In this document: positions 1 to 11,400 of the stretch, in pieces
How positions within the stretch are numbered: the first letter of the stretch is position 1
Layout: the number at the start of each line of letters is the position of its first letter
Source: GCA-2705995 sp048267965
GTDB taxonomy: Bacteria > Bacteroidota > Bacteroidia > Flavobacteriales_G > Salibacteraceae
NCBI GenBank assembly: GCA_048267965.1
Contig: JBLWWK010000012.1
Span: 25,092-89,091, forward strand
Reading direction: 5' to 3'
Length of the DNA stretch: 64,000 nt
Notes under the pieces: model-generated
Database searches by the model: none
Told to the model about the DNA's origin: nothing
What the model saw: only the letters and a program-made list of their open reading frames with translations
Position numbers and translations under genes: made by a program

Positions 1-1029
1 CATTGACTTTTCAGAGTTTCCGAAACCACCTAAATCAAACGCTGGTGGGTTAGTCAAGTCGTTTTTAGAAATAATCCAAGGTGAAGTTGTAGCGTTGTCA
101 GCTAAATAAACTCCGTCTGGTAAATCGTTAAGACCTGTAGAACTTTCGTTAGTTTGATCGATAGAACCGGTAGCCATTGCTACTGTTTCAAGGCTTGCGC
201 TAACGCTGTTGTTAGAAGCATCGTCATCAGAACTTGTAATTTCTACAGTTACTCCACCTGCACCAGTTAACGATACGTTAGGAATAGTCACTGTTTCAGT
301 TTGGTAAGTTGGAAGGTTACCTGTCCAAGACTGAGTAGCAACAGTAGAACCATTTTCTTTTACTTCGATAGTAGCAGAAGTAAGAGCAGAAGTACCCATG
401 TTTTGGATTAATACACCCATGTTTGCATCACCACAGTAAGAAACCTCGTCTCCTCTGTAAGTAAGAGCAGCCGCATCGTTCGTGTTAGTGGCAATTCCTG
501 GGCAAGTACCAGATGCACTATACAAGTTAGCAACAGATTGTTGACCAACTTCAAAAACCATACGATTTGGGCAAATCATAAAAATAGTTGGGTAGTACGC
601 TAAATTGTAAGCAGAAGCTACAGAAGCATCGTCTGCCATTGGGTAAGGAGTACCAGTAACCCAATCACCAGTAGTGTTACCACCTGTACCATAAAGGTCG
701 TCTAAAGTAGTTGAGTTATCACTTTCAATAGCGATAACCACTAATTCGTCTGTTCCACCAGGTCCGTAAGCGTTGTAAAGATCTTTAAGGGCACCAGCGC
801 TCGGGTGAGTAGTACCATAGTTATGGTAGTTCCAACATGGGCCACACCAAGTTGCAAACAAGTCGATAATAACTGTTTTTCCTTGGTCAAGATATGTGTA
901 TAAATTGTGTTGAGTTCCGTTGAGATCGGTAACTGTGAAATCTGGCGCTACAGAATAATCTGCAAGCTGCGCTTGAACACCGCCAAAGCTGAATAGCGCT
1001 GTTACCACTCCAAGTAGAAGTTTTTTCAT
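1..1029 (-). CDS. Secreted thioredoxin-fold (TlpA-like) protein, 3' end outside the window
   Basis: Translating the minus strand from the ATG at 1029 gives an open frame of 343 codons that runs off the left edge, so the C-terminus is missing. Residues 1-20 are a typical signal peptide ending in Ala-Gln-Ala before Gln. A thioredoxin fold follows, with the active-site motif WCGPC (Cys about 62 and 65) after a hydrophobic strand. The later part is rich in Thr, Ser and Asn and resembles the CARDB-like beta-sandwich of exported Bacteroidota proteins. A T9SS sorting domain is likely beyond the edge, but this cannot be seen. The inferred role is an extracytoplasmic thiol-disulfide or redox protein; the substrate is unknown. 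It is divergent from the next gene. Confidence 0.8.
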   Translation of the reverse strand, partial: MKKLLLGVVTALFSFGGVQAQLADYSVAPDFTVTDLNGTQHNLYTYLDQGKTVIIDLFATWCGPCWNYHNYGTTHPSAGALKDLYNAYGPGGTDELVVIAIESDNSTTLDDLYGTGGNTTGDWVTGTPYPMADDASVASAYNLAYYPTIFMICPNRMVFEVGQQSVANLYSASGTCPGIATNTNDAAALTYRGDEVSYCGDANMGVLIQNMGTSALTSATIEVKENGSTVATQSWTGNLPTYQTETVTIPNVSLTGAGGVTVEITSSDDDASNNSVSASLETVAMATGSIDQTNESSTGLNDLPDGVYLADNATTSPWIISKNDLTNPPAFDLGGFGNSEKSM

Positions 1030-1043
1030 ATTGCTTTATTTTA

Positions 1044-1051
1044 TAGATTTG
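1044..1051 (+). promoter_or_regulatory. Candidate -7 box (TAGATTTG) for the T9SS cargo gene
   Basis: TAGATTTG matches the Bacteroidota -7 consensus TAnnTTTG and lies 48 bp before the ATG at 1100. No good TTG -33 element sits 17-23 bp upstream, so the call is tentative. Confidence 0.3.
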
Positions 1052-1099
1052 AAAACGCTAATATAACGGAATATTTCCTTAATTTTAAAATTAAAAAGT

Positions 1100-1822
1100 A
1101 TGAAAAATATATTTCTACTTATACCCATGTTGTTTTCTTTCGTGGCTTTACAGGCTCAATTTAACTTTCCTCTAGATACCGTAGAGGTGAGTTTAGAGTA
1201 CGATACATTGAAGAGTGTGAATATTGTAATCGATAATTCTCAATCTACCGAAGATTTAGAATATAGATGGACAGAAACCGACCGTATCTTAAATCCTAAT
1301 TGGGAAGTTCAGTTTTGTGATTGCCGTACTTGTTACTCAGATTACCACGTAATTCCTGAAGATACTACTATTGATTGTGACGGAATTTTCAAAATCGCAG
1401 CTGGAGCAGTATTTACAAGTTTTGCTATGTATGTAAATCCTCATCAAATTGAAGACGAAGGGTTTATTTCTGTTGGTTTTAATGGTATGAATGGAAATAC
1501 TTCTCGTGGAAAAGTTACTTTCAGAGCTCGTTTTACTCCAACAAGCACTAACGATTTATCAAAAAGTGTAAAGCAGTTTAAGGTGTTTCCTAATCCAGCG
1601 ACAAGTGAGGTTAACTTCTCAATCGATTTAGATCAATCAGTTACAGGTGCTCAATTGCGTGTAGTTGATTTACTCGGAAAAGAAGTAAGAAATGAAACTA
1701 TTCCTGCAGGAGCCACACTCTTCCAAATGAACAGTTCAAACTTAAATACGGGTGTTTACTTTGTTCAGTTAGTGACTGAAAGAGGAGACGTTTTAGCAAC
1801 GAAGAAATTAGTGAAGAACTAG
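1100..1822 (+). CDS. Secreted protein with T9SS type A C-terminal sorting domain
   Basis: 240 residues. Residues 1-19 form a signal peptide ending in LQA before QFNF. The last 75-80 residues match the T9SS type A sorting domain: FKVFPNPATSEVNF, then a VVDLLGKEV strand, a NTGVYFVQL strand and a basic end (ATKKLVKN). The middle (20-155) is a small beta-rich domain with the Cys-containing segment FCDCRTCYSDY, which I do not recognise. Family knowledge predicts export across the inner membrane by Sec and across the outer membrane by T9SS, whose SprA channel is encoded at 5483. Function is unknown. It converges with the sirtuin gene, with a hairpin terminator just downstream. Confidence 0.85.
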   Translation: MKNIFLLIPMLFSFVALQAQFNFPLDTVEVSLEYDTLKSVNIVIDNSQSTEDLEYRWTETDRILNPNWEVQFCDCRTCYSDYHVIPEDTTIDCDGIFKIAAGAVFTSFAMYVNPHQIEDEGFISVGFNGMNGNTSRGKVTFRARFTPTSTNDLSKSVKQFKVFPNPATSEVNFSIDLDQSVTGAQLRVVDLLGKEVRNETIPAGATLFQMNSSNLNTGVYFVQLVTERGDVLATKKLVKN

Positions 1823-1825
1823 AAT

Positions 1826-2512
1826 TTATACTTGATTTCTTAAAATAGAAGCCAGCTTAGGTACGCCTGAGCTGGCTTTTTCTTTTAAAATCATTCTTAA
1901 ATCAACTTCATGCAGTGGAGTTGGGCTAGGGTCGATATAATAACGTTGGCAATCTTGAGGAGTGTTTGAGACCAAACCCGCTGCAGGGTAAACTTGCATA
2001 GAAGTGCCTACAATGATGAAAAAGTCGGCTTTTGACACCAATTCTTCTGCAACAGGTAGCATAGGGACCATTTCGCCAAACCATACTACATGGGGTCTCA
2101 GTTGGCTTCCCTTCTCGCAAGTGTCGCCCATTTCAATAGTTTTGTTAGAATAGTCGTAAAGCAAGCTAGCATCTGTCGAGCTTCGAGCATATTTAAGTTC
2201 ACCGTGCAGGTGAATTACGTTTTGAGACCCTGCTCGCTCATGTAAATCGTCAATGTTTTGCGTTATTACGGTGATATCAAACTCTTTTTCTAGTCGAGCT
2301 ATTTCTAAGTGAGCTTCATTAGGATTTACAGAGGCCATCTGTAATCTGCGTGCATTATAAAAAGAATTTACCAAGGCTGGGTTTCTTTCCCACCCCTCTG
2401 GAGTTGCCACTTCGTAAATATCGTGTTCCTCCCATAATCCGTTAGAATCACGAAAAGTTTTAATACCGCTTTCTGCACTAATTCCAGCACCTGTAAAAAA
2501 CACTATTTTCAT
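1826..2512 (-). CDS. NAD-dependent protein deacylase, sirtuin family (class III, CobB-like)
   Basis: Sir2-family enzyme that removes acyl groups from lysine using NAD+. Motifs: GAGISAESGIKTFRD (NAD binding) at the N-terminus, TQNIDDLHERAG, the catalytic His in HLHGEL, and IVGTSMQVYPAAGL. FYNARR carries the Tyr-x-x-Arg pair that recognises succinyl/malonyl groups in CobB and SIRT5, so desuccinylase activity is plausible. The usual four zinc-binding cysteines are not present; only one Cys (DTCEKGSQ) remains in the zinc-ribbon region. I chose the ATG at 2512; a GTG three codons upstream (2521) is possible. It is a single gene, divergent from maeB. Confidence 0.9.
   Translation of the reverse strand: MKIVFFTGAGISAESGIKTFRDSNGLWEEHDIYEVATPEGWERNPALVNSFYNARRLQMASVNPNEAHLEIARLEKEFDITVITQNIDDLHERAGSQNVIHLHGELKYARSSTDASLLYDYSNKTIEMGDTCEKGSQLRPHVVWFGEMVPMLPVAEELVSKADFFIIVGTSMQVYPAAGLVSNTPQDCQRYYIDPSPTPLHEVDLRMILKEKASSGVPKLASILRNQV
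1849..1883 (+). terminator. Rho-independent terminator inside the sirtuin 3' coding end
   Basis: The stem AAGCCAGCT (1849-1857) pairs with AGCTGGCTT (1870-1878) around a 12-nt loop and runs into a T-rich tract. It would end the transcript of the cargo gene stopping at 1822. The same bases encode the last residues of the convergent sirtuin, so one DNA segment does both jobs. Confidence 0.7.
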
Positions 2513-2584
2513 AGAAGCCACTTTTTGAATGTAATTCGTCTAAAGTAAGAACTAGAAATTCAAAATGCTAGAGCCTATTTTTCA

Positions 2585-2592
2585 TAGATTTG
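2585..2592 (+). promoter_or_regulatory. Candidate -7 box (TAGATTTG) for maeB-ruvA
   Basis: TAGATTTG matches TAnnTTTG and lies 25 bp before the maeB ATG, followed by an AGAGAGG stretch that could aid ribosome binding. No clear -33 TTG was found at the expected distance. Confidence 0.3.
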
Positions 2593-2617
2593 TCGGCTTG
2601 ATAAAAGAGAGGTATTT

Positions 2618-4888
2618 ATGATTAAAATAAGACAGCAAGAGGCGCTTGATTATCATTCAGAAGGTAGACCAGGGAAAATTGAAGTGATCCCAAGTAAACC
2701 GTACAGTTCACAGCGCGATTTGTCTTTGGCGTATTCTCCAGGTGTAGCTGAACCTTGTTTGAAAATTGCAGAAAACAGCGAAGACGTATTTAAATATACT
2801 GCGAAAGGGAATTTAGTAGCAGTCATCTCTAACGGAACTGCCGTTTTAGGTTTGGGCGATATCGGACCAGAAGCCTCGAAGCCTGTAATGGAAGGAAAAG
2901 GCGTTCTTTTTAAAATCTTCTCAGATATTGATGTATTCGACATCGAAGTAGATGCTACTAATATTGACGAGTTTGTACAAACGGTTAAAAACATTGCTCC
3001 CACTTTCGGAGGAATTAACCTAGAAGATATTAAAGCCCCAGAAGCTTTTGAAATCGAAGAAAAATTAAAGAAGGAACTCGACATTCCTGTAATGCACGAT
3101 GACCAGCACGGAACAGCTATTATTTCTGGAGCTGCATTAATTAATGCATTAGAACTTGCCGGAAAGAAAATTGAAAATGTTCGAGTAGTTATCAATGGAG
3201 CGGGTGCTTCGGCTATTAGTTGCGCTAAATTATATTGCTCTTTAGGTGTTCGAAAAGAAAACCTAATCATGCTCGATTCAAAAGGTGTTATTAATCATAA
3301 AAGAACGGGGTTAACGGTTCATAAAGAACAATTCGTTAACCAAACAGATCTTTCTACGCTCGAAGAAGCTATGGAAGGGGCAGATGTGTTTCTTGGTTTA
3401 AGTAAAGGCAATGTAGTGAGTCAAGATATGATTCGCAGTATGGCTAACGATCCAATCGTTTTTGCCTTAGCCAATCCAAATCCTGAAATTCCTTACCAAA
3501 AAGCAACATCAGCTCGTAAAGATGTTATTATGGCTACCGGCAGGTCAGATCATCCCAATCAAGTAAACAATGTGTTGGGATTTCCTTTCATTTTTAGAGG
3601 GGCGTTAGATGTTAAAGCGAAAGCCATCAACGAAGAAATGAAACTGGCAGCGGTTCATGCAATTGCTGAATTAGCCAAAGAAACCGTACCAGACGAAGTA
3701 AACGAAGCTTACGAAGAGAAGAATCTCGTGTTTGGTAGAGAATATATTATTCCTAAACCCCTCGATTATCGCCTCATCACTTGGATTGCTCCCGCAGTAG
3801 CAAAAGCAGCTATGGAGTCTGGTGTTGCGAGAGAGCCTATCACCGATTGGAATGGATATAAATCTCAGTTAGAACGCAGAATCGGTAGAGACAATAAGCT
3901 GGTAAGAAGTGTTGTGCAACGCGCTAAAAAGAAACTGCAACGTGTTGTTTTTGCAGAAGCAGATCATCATAAAATTTTAAAGGCTGCTCAAATAGTAGGC
4001 GATGAAGGAATTGCACAGCCCATCTTGTTAGGCGATAAAGAAATAATTACCGATTTAGCCAACACCTATTCGATTGATATCGATGGTTTTGAAATAATTG
4101 ATCCGCGAATAGACGAAGAAAAGAAGAGAAGAGACTATTACGGAGAAGAGCTTTATAACAGAAGGAACCGTAAAGGATTAACTTTATACGAAGCCAAAAA
4201 ATTGATGCGCGAGAGAAACTATTTCTCCGCAGCAATGGTAGAATTAGGTCATGCAGATGCAGCTATTTCTGGATTAACAAGAAACTATCCGAAAGCCATT
4301 CGCCCTGCCTTAGAAATGATAGGGAAGTCGAAAGGCGCTAGAAAACTAGCGGGGATGTACATTTTGATTACTGAATACGGTCCTCTGTTTTTGGCAGACA
4401 CCACAGTAAATTATAACCCAACAGCAGAAGAATTGGTAGATATTACCGTTCTTACTCATTATGCAGTTAAGCGCTTAAAGATTGAGCCTAAAATTGCCAT
4501 GCTGTCGTATTCTAACTTTGGTTCGTCTAAAGGAGAAGATGCTGTAAAAGTGGCAAAAGCAGTGGAAATTCTTCATCGAGATCATAAAGAGATGATTGTT
4601 GATGGAGAAGTTCAAGCCAACTTTGCCTTAGACAAAGAACTGCTCAACGAAATATTTCCTTTCTCAGAATTAGCAAAAAAGAAAGTAAACACGTTAATTT
4701 TTCCCAACTTAGCAGCCGGCAACATTGCCTACAAACTTATCCAGAAAATGGCAGCTTCCGATTCTATTGGACCCATTTTGTTAGGAATGGAAAAACCTTT
4801 TCACGTTTTGCAGCTTGGTAGCTCTGTTCGTGAAATTGTAAATATGGTAACCATCGCAGCAGCAGATGCACAAACCAGACACAAATGA
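2618..4888 (+). CDS. maeB: NADP-dependent malic enzyme with C-terminal phosphotransacetylase-like domain
   Basis: 756 residues, the usual length of the MaeB fusion. Residues about 15-150 are the malic N domain (YSPGVAEPCLKIAEN near the start; HDDQHGTA near the substrate site). Residues about 160-400 are the NAD(P)-binding domain with the nucleotide motif INGAGASAISCAKL and ANPNPEI. Residues about 425-750 form a phosphotransacetylase-like domain (VFAEADHHKILKAAQ, SGLTRNYPKAIRPAL, FPNLAAGNIAYKL). It decarboxylates malate to pyruvate, making NADPH in the cytoplasm. In this family the PTA-like part is generally regulatory rather than a working transferase. Its last four bases overlap the ruvA start (ATGA), which suggests translational coupling. 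Confidence 0.95.
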   Translation: MIKIRQQEALDYHSEGRPGKIEVIPSKPYSSQRDLSLAYSPGVAEPCLKIAENSEDVFKYTAKGNLVAVISNGTAVLGLGDIGPEASKPVMEGKGVLFKIFSDIDVFDIEVDATNIDEFVQTVKNIAPTFGGINLEDIKAPEAFEIEEKLKKELDIPVMHDDQHGTAIISGAALINALELAGKKIENVRVVINGAGASAISCAKLYCSLGVRKENLIMLDSKGVINHKRTGLTVHKEQFVNQTDLSTLEEAMEGADVFLGLSKGNVVSQDMIRSMANDPIVFALANPNPEIPYQKATSARKDVIMATGRSDHPNQVNNVLGFPFIFRGALDVKAKAINEEMKLAAVHAIAELAKETVPDEVNEAYEEKNLVFGREYIIPKPLDYRLITWIAPAVAKAAMESGVAREPITDWNGYKSQLERRIGRDNKLVRSVVQRAKKKLQRVVFAEADHHKILKAAQIVGDEGIAQPILLGDKEIITDLANTYSIDIDGFEIIDPRIDEEKKRRDYYGEELYNRRNRKGLTLYEAKKLMRERNYFSAAMVELGHADAAISGLTRNYPKAIRPALEMIGKSKGARKLAGMYILITEYGPLFLADTTVNYNPTAEELVDITVLTHYAVKRLKIEPKIAMLSYSNFGSSKGEDAVKVAKAVEILHRDHKEMIVDGEVQANFALDKELLNEIFPFSELAKKKVNTLIFPNLAAGNIAYKLIQKMAASDSIGPILLGMEKPFHVLQLGSSVREIVNMVTIAAADAQTRHK

Positions 4889-5466
4889 TTCATCATTTAA
4901 AGGGTAAATTAATCGAAAAAAATCCTACTTACGCCATTATCGAATGTGGCGGAGTAGGATACCAGATTAACATATCACTAAACACCTACACCCAAATTAG
5001 TGATAACGAAGAGTGCTTATTACTTACGCATCTTTCTATTAAAGAAGATGCACACACCTTATATGGTTTTAAGCAAAACAGCGAAAGGCAGTTGTTTAGG
5101 CAACTCATTTCAGTAACGGGTGTAGGAACCAGTACTGCACAAATGATTTTGTCTTCTTTAAAACCAGAAGAAGTAGTGCAAAGCATTCTGTCAGAAGATG
5201 TAAACGCGTTAAAAGCTGTTAAAGGCATTGGAGCTAAAACAGCCCAAAGAATCATAATCGATTTAAAAGATAAAGTAGGAACCGATGAGCAAACAACAGA
5301 AATTTCTTCAGTGGCGTACAATACCGCTAGAAACGAAGCGTTAAGTGCCTTGGTTGCATTAGGTTTTGATAAGAATAAAGCAAGTAAAGCCCTAGACAAG
5401 TTGCTCGCAAACAGCCCTGATCAAGCTGTTGAAGAACTTGTTAAAGGCGCGTTAAAATTGTTGTAG
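4885..5466 (+). CDS. ruvA: Holliday junction branch migration protein RuvA
   Basis: 193 residues, normal RuvA length. Residues 1-62 are the OB-fold domain (MIHHLKGKLIEK, IECGGVGYQINIS). Two helix-hairpin-helix motifs follow (SVTGVGTSTAQMIL and AVKGIGAKTAQRIII). The C-terminal domain III (NEALSALVALGFDKNKASKAL) contacts the RuvB motor. It binds four-way junctions during recombination and repair. It overlaps maeB by 4 bp and is followed 16 bp later by sprA; maeB-ruvA-sprA is a familiar order in Flavobacteriia. Confidence 0.95.
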   Translation: MIHHLKGKLIEKNPTYAIIECGGVGYQINISLNTYTQISDNEECLLLTHLSIKEDAHTLYGFKQNSERQLFRQLISVTGVGTSTAQMILSSLKPEEVVQSILSEDVNALKAVKGIGAKTAQRIIIDLKDKVGTDEQTTEISSVAYNTARNEALSALVALGFDKNKASKALDKLLANSPDQAVEELVKGALKLL

Positions 5467-5482
5467 GCAAAGGTTATTTAGT

Positions 5483-8400
5483 TTGGTTCATCCCCTCAAT
5501 ATTACAATTAGAGGCATCATTTTGTTTGCCGCCTTACTGGTTATTTCGTTGCAAAGTTGGTCAACAACCACCCTTGCAGAAAATATGGCATTACCAGAAG
5601 TGTTCCCTCCAGATTCTAACAAATCTGATACGGGAAAAGTTGACTTGCGCTATCCTTTCCAGGATAATACGCTTACTCCTTTTTCAAATAATCCGTATAC
5701 GCCTTTCAGTTTACAGAACCCGAGCAATATTCAATCGAGGTTCGAGTACGACCCTAAAACAGGTAACTACTATTACAAAGAAACTTTAGGGGAAGGAACC
5801 CGATTTCGTCCCGATTCATATATGACCTTCGATGAGTTTCAAGACTACAAGTTTAGAAAGAGCATCGAAGATTATTGGGGAGAGAAGGTTGCTACAGAAA
5901 GTGAATACAACAAAGAAGATAAGTGGTCTATCCCTCCCATTAATGTGGAAAGTAAATTCTTCGACAACGTTTTTGGAGGTAATACCATCGATATTAGACC
6001 AAGCGGTTCTGCCGAACTAATATTTGGTGTAAATACTTCTAGAACCGATAATCCAGCTATTCCAGAAAGACAAAGAAGGATTTCTACATTCGATTTCGAT
6101 CAGAGAATTCAGCTCAACATGATTGGTAATATTGGTGATAAATTAAAACTTACCACCAACTACAATACCGAAGCTACTTTTGATTTCGAAAACCAGATGA
6201 AACTAGAATACACTGGTTATGAAGACGAAATTATTCAGAAAATTGAAGCGGGTAACGTTACGCTACCGCTGCAAGGTTCTTTAATTCAAGGTTCACAAAG
6301 TTTATTTGGGGTAAAAACAAAACTTCAATTCGGAAGGCTAAGTGTTACTTCTGTATTTTCTCAACAACGTGGCGAAAGAAGCAATATTCAAGTTCAAGGT
6401 GGCGCACAGACCAAAGAGTTTGAGCTGAAAGCAGATAATTACGACTTTAATCGTCACTTCTTCTTAGCACACTACTTTAGAAATAACTATGAAAATGCCG
6501 TTGGTTCACCTCCTCTACTAAATTCAGGCGTAAATATCACTAAAATCGAAGTCTGGGTAACCAATACCAACTTTTCTACCCAAAACGTTAGAAACGTTGT
6601 AGCTTTTCAAGATCTAGGGGAATCAGCACGGAGGTATAATAACAACATCAATGTGTTGGGTGGCGGCCCGTTACCGTTCAACGATGTTAACGATTTGTAC
6701 CAAGAAGTAGCTAATAACTCTGAGGTACGTGGGTTCCTACAGGCATCTAATTATCTAGACAGTAGAAACTACAATCCACGATTAGATTATCACCGAATAG
6801 AATCAGCTAGAAAATTATCTGAAAATGAGTATAGCTTCAACAACCAGCTAGGGTATATCTCTTTAAACCAAGAGTTACAACCTAACCAAGTGCTAGCGGT
6901 AGCTTTCCAATACACTTTTAGAGGGCAAACGTATCAAGTGGGTGAATTCTCTACCGATGGTGTAAACGGTTCCAACGCTCTAATTCTTAAAATGCTGAAA
7001 AGTACTGAGCTCAACACCAAAGTTCCGATGTGGGATTTAATGATGAAAAACGTTTATTCGTTAGGAGCTTACGGTGTTGAAAGAACCAACTTTATCTTAA
7101 ACATTTGGTACCTAGACCGCTCTTTAGGGGTAGAAACCAATTTTATTTCGGAAGGAGCCATTAAAGGAGTTCCGTTAATTCAGGTTACAGGGCTAGATAA
7201 ACTAGATGTAAATGGGAATCCGCAATCGGATGGATTGTTCGATTATTTAGATAATCCGAGAATAACGATTAATCCGCAAAATGGTCGGGTATATTTTCCT
7301 GTGCTAGAACCTTTTGGTCGAACCTTACGAGAATCATTTAACGATCCGCAGCTAGCAGAACAATATGCATTCGATTCTTTGTATACCAACACGCAAATTG
7401 ATGCGCAAAACAAGTTTCCCAACAAAAACAGATTCACGATTAAGGGGGAATACCAATCTTCTTCAAGCAACGAAATTTCGCTGAATGCCTTAAACGTTCC
7501 CGAAGGTTCTGTGAAAGTAACTGCCGGAGGTAGACAACTTCAAGAAAATATTGATTATACCGTTGATTACACATTGGGAAGAGTGAAAATCATCAATACG
7601 GGACTTTTGGAGTCAGGAACGCCCATAAATATTTCACTCGAATCAAACTCACTCTTTAATATTCAAACCAAAACGCTATTAGCCACTCGTTTCGATTACG
7701 AAGTCAACGATGATTTGCAGTTCGGGGCTACGGTGATGAACTTGACCGAAAGACCACTTACTCAAAAAGTAAACGTGGGTGATGAGCCTATGTCGAACAC
7801 AGTTTATGGTTTCGATGGGAATTATCGCACAGAATCAGATTTCCTGACTAAAATGGTCGATAAAATTCCATTTATTGATACCAAAGAGAAGTCTACGGTA
7901 GAAGTGAGTGGTGAATTTGCTCAGTTAATTCCGGGAGTTTCTAGAGCTGTGGGGAGTAGAGGTACTGCCTATATTGATGATTTTGAAGGTTCTCAGTCTG
8001 AAATTGATATGAGTGCTTTCATTGCTTGGAGCATTGCATCTACACCTCAAGGTCAGCCCAATTTATTTCCAGAAGGTGAATTAAGAAATAATCTAGCCAG
8101 CGGTTATAACAGGGCCAAATTGGCTTGGTATAAAATCGATCCGTTGTTTTACCGCAACAACAACTTAACGCCTGATCATATTCGCAACAATCCGGCAATG
8201 CAATCGAATCACTTCATGCGTGAGATTTTCCAATCTGAAGTGTTTCCTAATAAGCAGTTAGCGAACGGACAGTTAGCCAATATTCCTGTTTTTGATTTAG
8301 CTTATTATCCTTCACGAAGAGGTCCGTATAACTACGATTTAGGTCAGCCTGATTCTACAGGTATCGTATACGGTGCAGGTCTTAATCCTGACGGAACCTT

Positions 8401-11400
8401 GCAAGATCCTGAATCTCGTTGGGGAGGGATTATGCGTAGAATCGATCAATATGATTTTGAAGCAGCCAACATCGAGTTCATCCAGTTTTGGATGATGGAT
8501 CCCTTCAACGAAGATTACGAATACCAAAACGATCCTGACCAAGGGAAACTGTACTTCAACTTAGGGAATATTTCAGAAGATGTTCAACGAGATGGATTGA
8601 AAATTATTGAGAATGGTTTGCCAACGGATCCTGCACAAGTTCAAGATCTAACCGGACAAGACTTCTCTAACTGGGGCCGTGTTACGCTCGGCCAACAAAT
8701 TGTAAATGGTTTCGATAACAATCCAGATCTAAGACAATACCAAGATGTTGGGCTCGATGGTTTACGAAATCAAGAAGAGCGCGTTTTCTTCGAAGATTAT
8801 GTAGCGCAAGCATCAGCTATCGCCCCAGCCGCAGCAGACGAAATTGCCAATGACCCTTCTGCAGATGATTTTACCTATTACCGAACGGGTTTCTGGGACA
8901 ACCAGCAAGCCAACGTGTTAGAACGCTATCAATTCTTTAACGGTTTAGAAGGTAACTCACCAACATCGGTAAATGCAGGTGGTAGTCAACGTCCTAACGC
9001 AGAAGATATTAACGGAGATAATACCTTAGATGAAATCGAATCGTATTGGCAATACGAATTAGAAATTAGTCCTCAAGCGATTAACCCAGCTAACGTAGGG
9101 AACAACTACATTACTGATGTATTCGAAACAAGTGTGAATACCAAAGATGGTAGAAACAGACCCATTCGTTGGTACCAGTTTAGAATTCCTATCCGCGAAA
9201 ATCCTGAAAACATTAACGGAATTACCGATTTCCGTTCAATCCGTTTCATGAGAATGTTCTTACGAAACTTCGAGCATCCTGTCAATTTGCGTTTTGCAAG
9301 TATGGAGCTGGTTCGTGGTGAATGGAGAAGGTACTTAGGAGATTTAGATGCTGATGGAGATTACATTTTAGAAGAAGATGAATCTACCTTTGCAGTAGCC
9401 GCGGTGAACATTGAAGAAAATGGGAACAAAACTCCTGTCAACTATGTGTTGCCACCAGACATCGAAAGAGAAATTAACGTAGGAACCACCAACCTACAAC
9501 AGTTGAACGAGCAATCACTATCGTTGCGGGTTTGCGATTTAGCAGATGGTAAAGCCAAAGCGGCTTACCGTAACATGGATTTGGATGTGCGTTCCTACAA
9601 AAAAATTCGACTGTACGTTCACGGTGAGGCGTTAGACCCTAACCAATCGTTAACCGATGAAGACCTGACTGCTTTTGTTCGTTTAGGAACCGATTTTGAA
9701 GATAACTATTACGAGTACGAAATTCCGTTGAAAATTACTCCAGAAGGAAGATACAACGGGGACACAGATGCGGGTAGAAGACAAGTTTGGCCAGATGCCA
9801 ACAACATTGTGATTGATTTTAGTCAACTTCAAAGAGCTAAAACCAGTAGGAACCGAGCGTCACTAGAAAGTGGCTCTTCAGTCACCAACCAAACTCGTTA
9901 CCAGTTCAGTGATGGAAATGCAACCATTTACATTGTGGGTAATCCGAATTTATCGACTGTAAAAACCATAATGCTTGGGGTAAGAAACAAGAAGAAAACC
10001 CTTGGCAATGTAAGTGACGATGGTTTGCCAAAGTGTGCCGAAGTATGGTTTAACGAAATGCGCTTAACCGATTTCGATAACATTAGTGGTTGGGCTGCAT
10101 TAGCAAGGGTTCAGTCTCAACTTGCCGATTTTGCCACCGTGAGTGTTTCAGCCAGCATGAGTACGCCAGGTTGGGGTAGCATAGAAGATAAAGTAAGTGA
10201 GCGCCAACGAGAAACCGTTCAGCAATTCGATGCTTCTGCTAACATTAACATGGGAAAATTCTTCGGAGACGATTCAGGAATAAAAATTCCGATGTACGTA
10301 GGTTATTCAGAAGGTGTAGTTAAGCCTCAGTTTGCTCCCCTCGAACCAGATATTTTGTTTGATGATTATATAGACGAAACCTTTATTGATAAAGACAGAC
10401 AAGATAGTGTGCGAAGAGTTCAAGAAACGCGAACTATTCGAAGGAGTATCAACTTTACCAATGTGCGTAAAGAAAAAACCAATCCGCAGAAAAAGGCAAG
10501 GTTTTACGATGTTTCTAATTTCTCACTAACCTACAGTTACAGCGATCAGTTTAGTAGAGATTTTAATACCGAGTTTGATTTAACGAGAAATCATCGAGGT
10601 GGTTTATCGTATAGTTTCAATAATCAACCGAAAAACTATCGACCCTTATCGAAAGTTAAGTTCTTAAGAAAGTCGAAATATTTGGCTATTCTGAGAGATT
10701 TCAATTTCTATGTTTCACCTAAACAGATTGGATTCAGAACCGAGTTTAACCGAAATTATCAAGAATCTCGCAGAAGAAATAACCAGCCAAATGTTGAGGT
10801 GAGCATTCCAACCTTTGTGAATAAATCGTTTAATTGGAACCGTGCTTACGATGTTCGTTACGATTTAACCCGTGCGTTAAAAGTAGATTTCCAGGCGAAC
10901 AATCAAGCCTTAATCACGGAGCCTGCAGGTAGAGTTACCAGAGACGATGAAGATTCTTACGAAACATGGCGAGACTCTGTATGGTCACAAATTGCCGATT
11001 TAGGAACCACCATGAACTATAGTCACACTACTAATGTGAACTATAATCTTCCGTTGAATAAAATTCCGGCCACCGACTGGATTAGCTCAAGCGTTCGTTA
11101 TGGTTCTGGTTATAGTTGGCAACGTGCATTGTTTGCAGCAGATTCATTAGGAAATACCATTCAAAACAACGCACAGTGGCAAGCTAACGCATCGTTTAAT
11201 ATGAACACCTTGTATAATAAGGTCGGGTTCCTTCGAGAAATCAACAGAAAAAGCCGATTAAATGCGAGAGGTGGAAACCGAGGCTTTAACCCGAGAAGTG
11301 GGCAAAATCAGACGGCTTCTGACAGTACTAAAACCAAAAATAAAGATGGCCTCAACTTCTTTGAACACTCAGCTAAGGTGTTAATGATGTTGAAAAATGT

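Noticed and set aside
2653..3270. 205-codon open frame opposite maeB
   Set aside because: It is the antisense of a well-supported malic enzyme; its composition is that of a reversed coding strand and it has no recognisable domain.
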